A stretch of DNA of 64,000 bases from Paramoeba atlantica (Eukaryota; Discosea), in contig CDRNVI010000023.1 of the NCBI GenBank assembly GCA_977017575.1, positions 248,001 to 312,000 of the forward strand. Direction: 5' to 3'. Shown piece after piece: positions 61,647 to 64,000 of this stretch (its first letter is position 1; the number at the start of each line of letters is the position of its first letter). The translations under genes and the position numbers were made by a program. The notes beneath the pieces are model-generated. The model was not told where the DNA came from, did not search any database, and was given only the letters and a program-made list of their open reading frames with translations.

Positions 61647-62501
61647 ATGGCTCGTCAACGACGATTAGAGCAGACACCTAGCACGCCTGAATTATTTTCG
61701 TCATCTGATACTGCAGATGGTAATACCCCTGAGTCAAAAAAAAATGAAGCATCGCGATACCATACGGCACAAAATGACAATAGAGTCCTTATCTGGGCAA
61801 TTCGTGCTCGTGCGCTGTCCTCCCGGATGCACCCACACACTCAGATATTCTCACCCATCCTTTGGGCCAAAAGGTTCATTGCATATGTACCAAGGAAAGA
61901 ACGTTCTCCTGCATCCAATTTTTGTCGTTGCGGTGTTGATACACTATGAAGTTCCCTCTCAGAGCCTTAACGGTCATATTGCGCCTTCACAAGTTAGACT
62001 GTGGAAGAGTTCACAATCTGACTCCTCCGTCAGAATGGCCTGGAATTCCACCTTTACCAGTACAGAGTCAAGAAAGAGTTGAGAGAGGCATGGGGAGTCG
62101 TAAGTTCTTATCAAACACTGGTACGGGCTTCGCTTCCCTTCACCCTTCTCCCCACCATCTTCAGCAGCACTCGATTCCTTCGGTGCCTTGCGCTCGGCTT
62201 TGGTGGCGTGCTGCCGCTTCAGCACTATGCCAGCTATGGCCAGCAGAAGCTCTCCCGTAATCTTTTTATGAGCAGAGTTGCCCTCTTCCGTTAAATTAGC
62301 AACTTTCAACTTTTCTCCCTGGGGAACCACATCACCAACCGCTTCTAGCACGGCAGAAGGGAAATTCAGGGCTTCTGCCCGCTTGCTGTGCCTTGCTTCG
62401 AAAAGTGGTTGAAGAAGCATTTTGTCTTTGATTTTCAGTATTACGTATTTTCGAATGAGGCTGAACTCCCCTTCAAGGGCATCCACCAACGTATCAATCA
62501 T
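61647..62501. other. Unrecognised open frames on both strands
   Basis: The plus-strand frame 61647-61949 (MARQRRLEQTPSTPELF) changes frame into 61717-62082. A 175-codon minus-strand frame spans 61974-62501 (helical, Lys/Glu-rich, with an IVLKRQHATKAERKAPKE segment). I identify no domain in any. The minus-strand frame is the more protein-like. Confidence 0.3.
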
Positions 62502-62804
62502 GAGGAAAAAATAGAACTACCGAGAGTATAAACCTAGGGACACGATAAGTCACCCCCCTCTAAATTTTGTGAAGTCTTCGTTTGGGCTAATTTTTGTTGC
62601 ATTTTGCGGATCTCGGTGATGCTTGTTTGGGGTTTGCTTGTTGGGATTGCTTGTTTGCGTGTTTCGGTGTACGCAAATTAAGTTCAGACTCAATTTTTCT
62701 CTTAAAACTACCTCTCTATCCTCGATTACCATTGGAAGACGCTTTCGCAATATTTTTTTTGTAAACGACTCCTTAAGTGATGAAAATGTCATGGAATAGA
62801 AATG

Positions 62805-62862
62805 CATTAAGGGGTAAAAATGTCATTAAGGGGTAAAAATGTCATTATGGGGTAAAAATGGC
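62805..62862. repeat. 19-bp tandem repeat
   Basis: Three units of TAAGGGGTAAAAATGTCAT lie in a row; the last one is TATGGGGTAAAAATGGCC. Confidence 0.75.
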
Positions 62863-62947
62863 CGGGGAGCGGGGTTGGGTGTGGGCCTTGAAGGCACTCC
62901 CGATCGCTCTCCCTTTGTAGTGAGGCCGCCAGGTTGCAAGTTTTGTC

Positions 62948-63010
62948 GATAGCGGGAATCGAACCTGCAGGTTGTAAGGCCCACCGTCTGCCAACTACGC
63001 CCGCACCGCA
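62948..63010 (-). repeat. tRNA-like unit 3 (probable SINE part)
   Basis: On the minus strand, GCGTAGTTGGCAGACGG resembles an A-box and GGTTCGATTCC is a perfect B-box. An acceptor stem cannot be formed with the flanks, so it is taken as a tRNA-derived repeat or pseudogene. A GC-rich arm (62862-62940) continues downstream on the minus strand. Confidence 0.5.
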
Positions 63011-63177
63011 GTTTAGTAGTTTTTTGAACTATTTTCGTTATTTTTCGGAATTTTTATTGTACCTGTAGCCAATTATTGTGCCGCGGGGGTACATTAACCC
63101 GGACGGGTGTTTAATTGGGTCAACCGGAATTAGTTGCAAAGAAAAAGTCAGTAAAGTATTTTTTGGGCCTAAAATTA

Positions 63178-64000
63178 ATGATTTCACGTACGCGACTGTC
63201 AGACGTAGAAGCGCGGCCCACAAAGAAACGAAAAATAGATGACGGAAAGAAATCGTCTGTAGGGCAATTATCGGGAACAGATCTTCCGAAGTCGAATGCA
63301 ACAAACTGTAGGCCAGTGGTTACACGGAAGGGCAAAATCAGTAGAATCACATTACCCCAAGAATATACGTTAGAAGCTTTGGTAAGCGGACTGAGTGTGA
63401 AGCCAGAATGCTGGACCACTGAAACACCGGCTTGTGAGTGGACTGGAGTCTACTGCGATGAGGGTGGAAACGTTGAATCAATCCACTGGTCCTGGACACA
63501 TCTAGTAGGTTCACTTGATTTCGAACATATTCCCGCTACTGTGAAAGAGTTTGGAGCATTTTACTGTGGCCTCTCAGGTGACGTGAGTTTTGCAAATATT
63601 GCCACGGGAAGTTGCTTACACAGTTGCGTACTCAGCGATAACGCTCTGACCGGGTCGTTAGATCTGACTTTGCTTCCTGGTAGTATGAATGTGCTCAATT
63701 TAATGCGCAACTTTTTGACTGATTGTATATGTCTCGTAACTTTACCTCCCAACTTAGTGGAACTAAAACTTTCGTATAACGTACTGTCAGGAAAATTGGT
63801 ATTAACCAAACTACCCGGGACTCTTAAGGAGCTTCTCTTGGATCACAACGCGTTCGAAGGAAACGTAGATTTGCACCAACTCCCCCGTGTCATGACACAT
63901 CTCTTTTTGCATGAAAATAAGAAATTAAGGGGAAATTTGAGAGTGGCAAAGCTTCCTGTGGGAGTTCTTGACCACCTTGAGGAAGTATGGATGGGCACCT
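63178..64000 (+). CDS. LRR protein, paralogue of the first gene, cut by the window end
   Basis: It is open from ATG 63178 to the end of the window (274 codons). MISRTRLSDVE and the NLS-like PTKKRKID are followed by ISRITLPQEYTL, a cap with CWTTETPACEWTGVYC, FEHIPATVKEF, and six or seven LRRs ending RVAKLPVGVLDHLEEVWMGT. Nearly every segment has a counterpart in the gene at 307-1143, whose end (LWLGTKISLE) suggests only about five residues are missing here. It has no signal peptide. Confidence 0.87.
   Translation, partial: MISRTRLSDVEARPTKKRKIDDGKKSSVGQLSGTDLPKSNATNCRPVVTRKGKISRITLPQEYTLEALVSGLSVKPECWTTETPACEWTGVYCDEGGNVESIHWSWTHLVGSLDFEHIPATVKEFGAFYCGLSGDVSFANIATGSCLHSCVLSDNALTGSLDLTLLPGSMNVLNLMRNFLTDCICLVTLPPNLVELKLSYNVLSGKLVLTKLPGTLKELLLDHNAFEGNVDLHQLPRVMTHLFLHENKKLRGNLRVAKLPVGVLDHLEEVWMGT

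Overview
The window comes from the nuclear genome of a unicellular eukaryote. SF3B3, a core spliceosome subunit, is encoded in one uninterrupted 5.3-kb frame, and the other conserved genes (BAG6-like, TMEM65, PTC7-type phosphatase, PADR1 protein, claudin-like protein) also show no clear internal introns. Every convincing host gene lies on the + strand. Many are preceded by long C/T tracts ending in AG. Intron-poor, same-strand genes with pyrimidine-AG leaders recall Euglenozoa such as kinetoplastids, but I see no spliced-leader gene, so the lineage is left open.

Two kinds of host gene alternate. The first is a set of GC-rich, conserved, probably single-copy genes: BAG6-like (3.0-5.6 kb), TMEM65/EF-hand (14.8-16.7 kb), PolX-HhH/PADR1 (17.3-18.3 kb), PP2C/PTC7-like (34.6-35.7 kb), a large LRR protein (36.2-38.8 kb), SF3B3 (51.6-56.9 kb) and a claudin-like four-TM protein (57.3-59.4 kb). 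The second is a mostly AT-rich family of short leucine-rich-repeat proteins, 14 loci in all including the large one, all on the + strand. They share a basic N-terminus, an LPQEY motif and a plant-receptor-like cap (SW...TPACxWxGVxC), but the small members show no obvious secretion signal or membrane anchor. At least three loci are pseudogenes, and one records a gene-to-gene fusion.

The spaces between genes are full of mobile DNA. There is a Merlin element whose second frame encodes a SWIM zinc finger (11.0-12.6 kb), a long hAT element with GTAC-rich ends (47.0-50.1 kb), a pogo/Tc5-like transposase (25.3-27.3 kb), several Tc1/mariner remnants (1.2, 29.0, 41.5 and 60.5 kb), foldback elements and MITEs, a 577-bp repeat present twice, tRNA-like SINE-like units, a PIF1/Helitron-type helicase scrap, and partial reverse-transcriptase and possible tyrosine-recombinase fossils.

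Between 23.5 and 34.3 kb, two nearly identical 1.66-kb copies of a two-gene HMG-box unit flank a stack of nested transposons and a 46-bp minisatellite. One copy of the first HMG gene has decayed while the second HMG gene is identical in both. The GC-rich genes also share a compositional pattern: third codon positions are C-rich near the 5' end, become G-rich, and then drift toward A/T.
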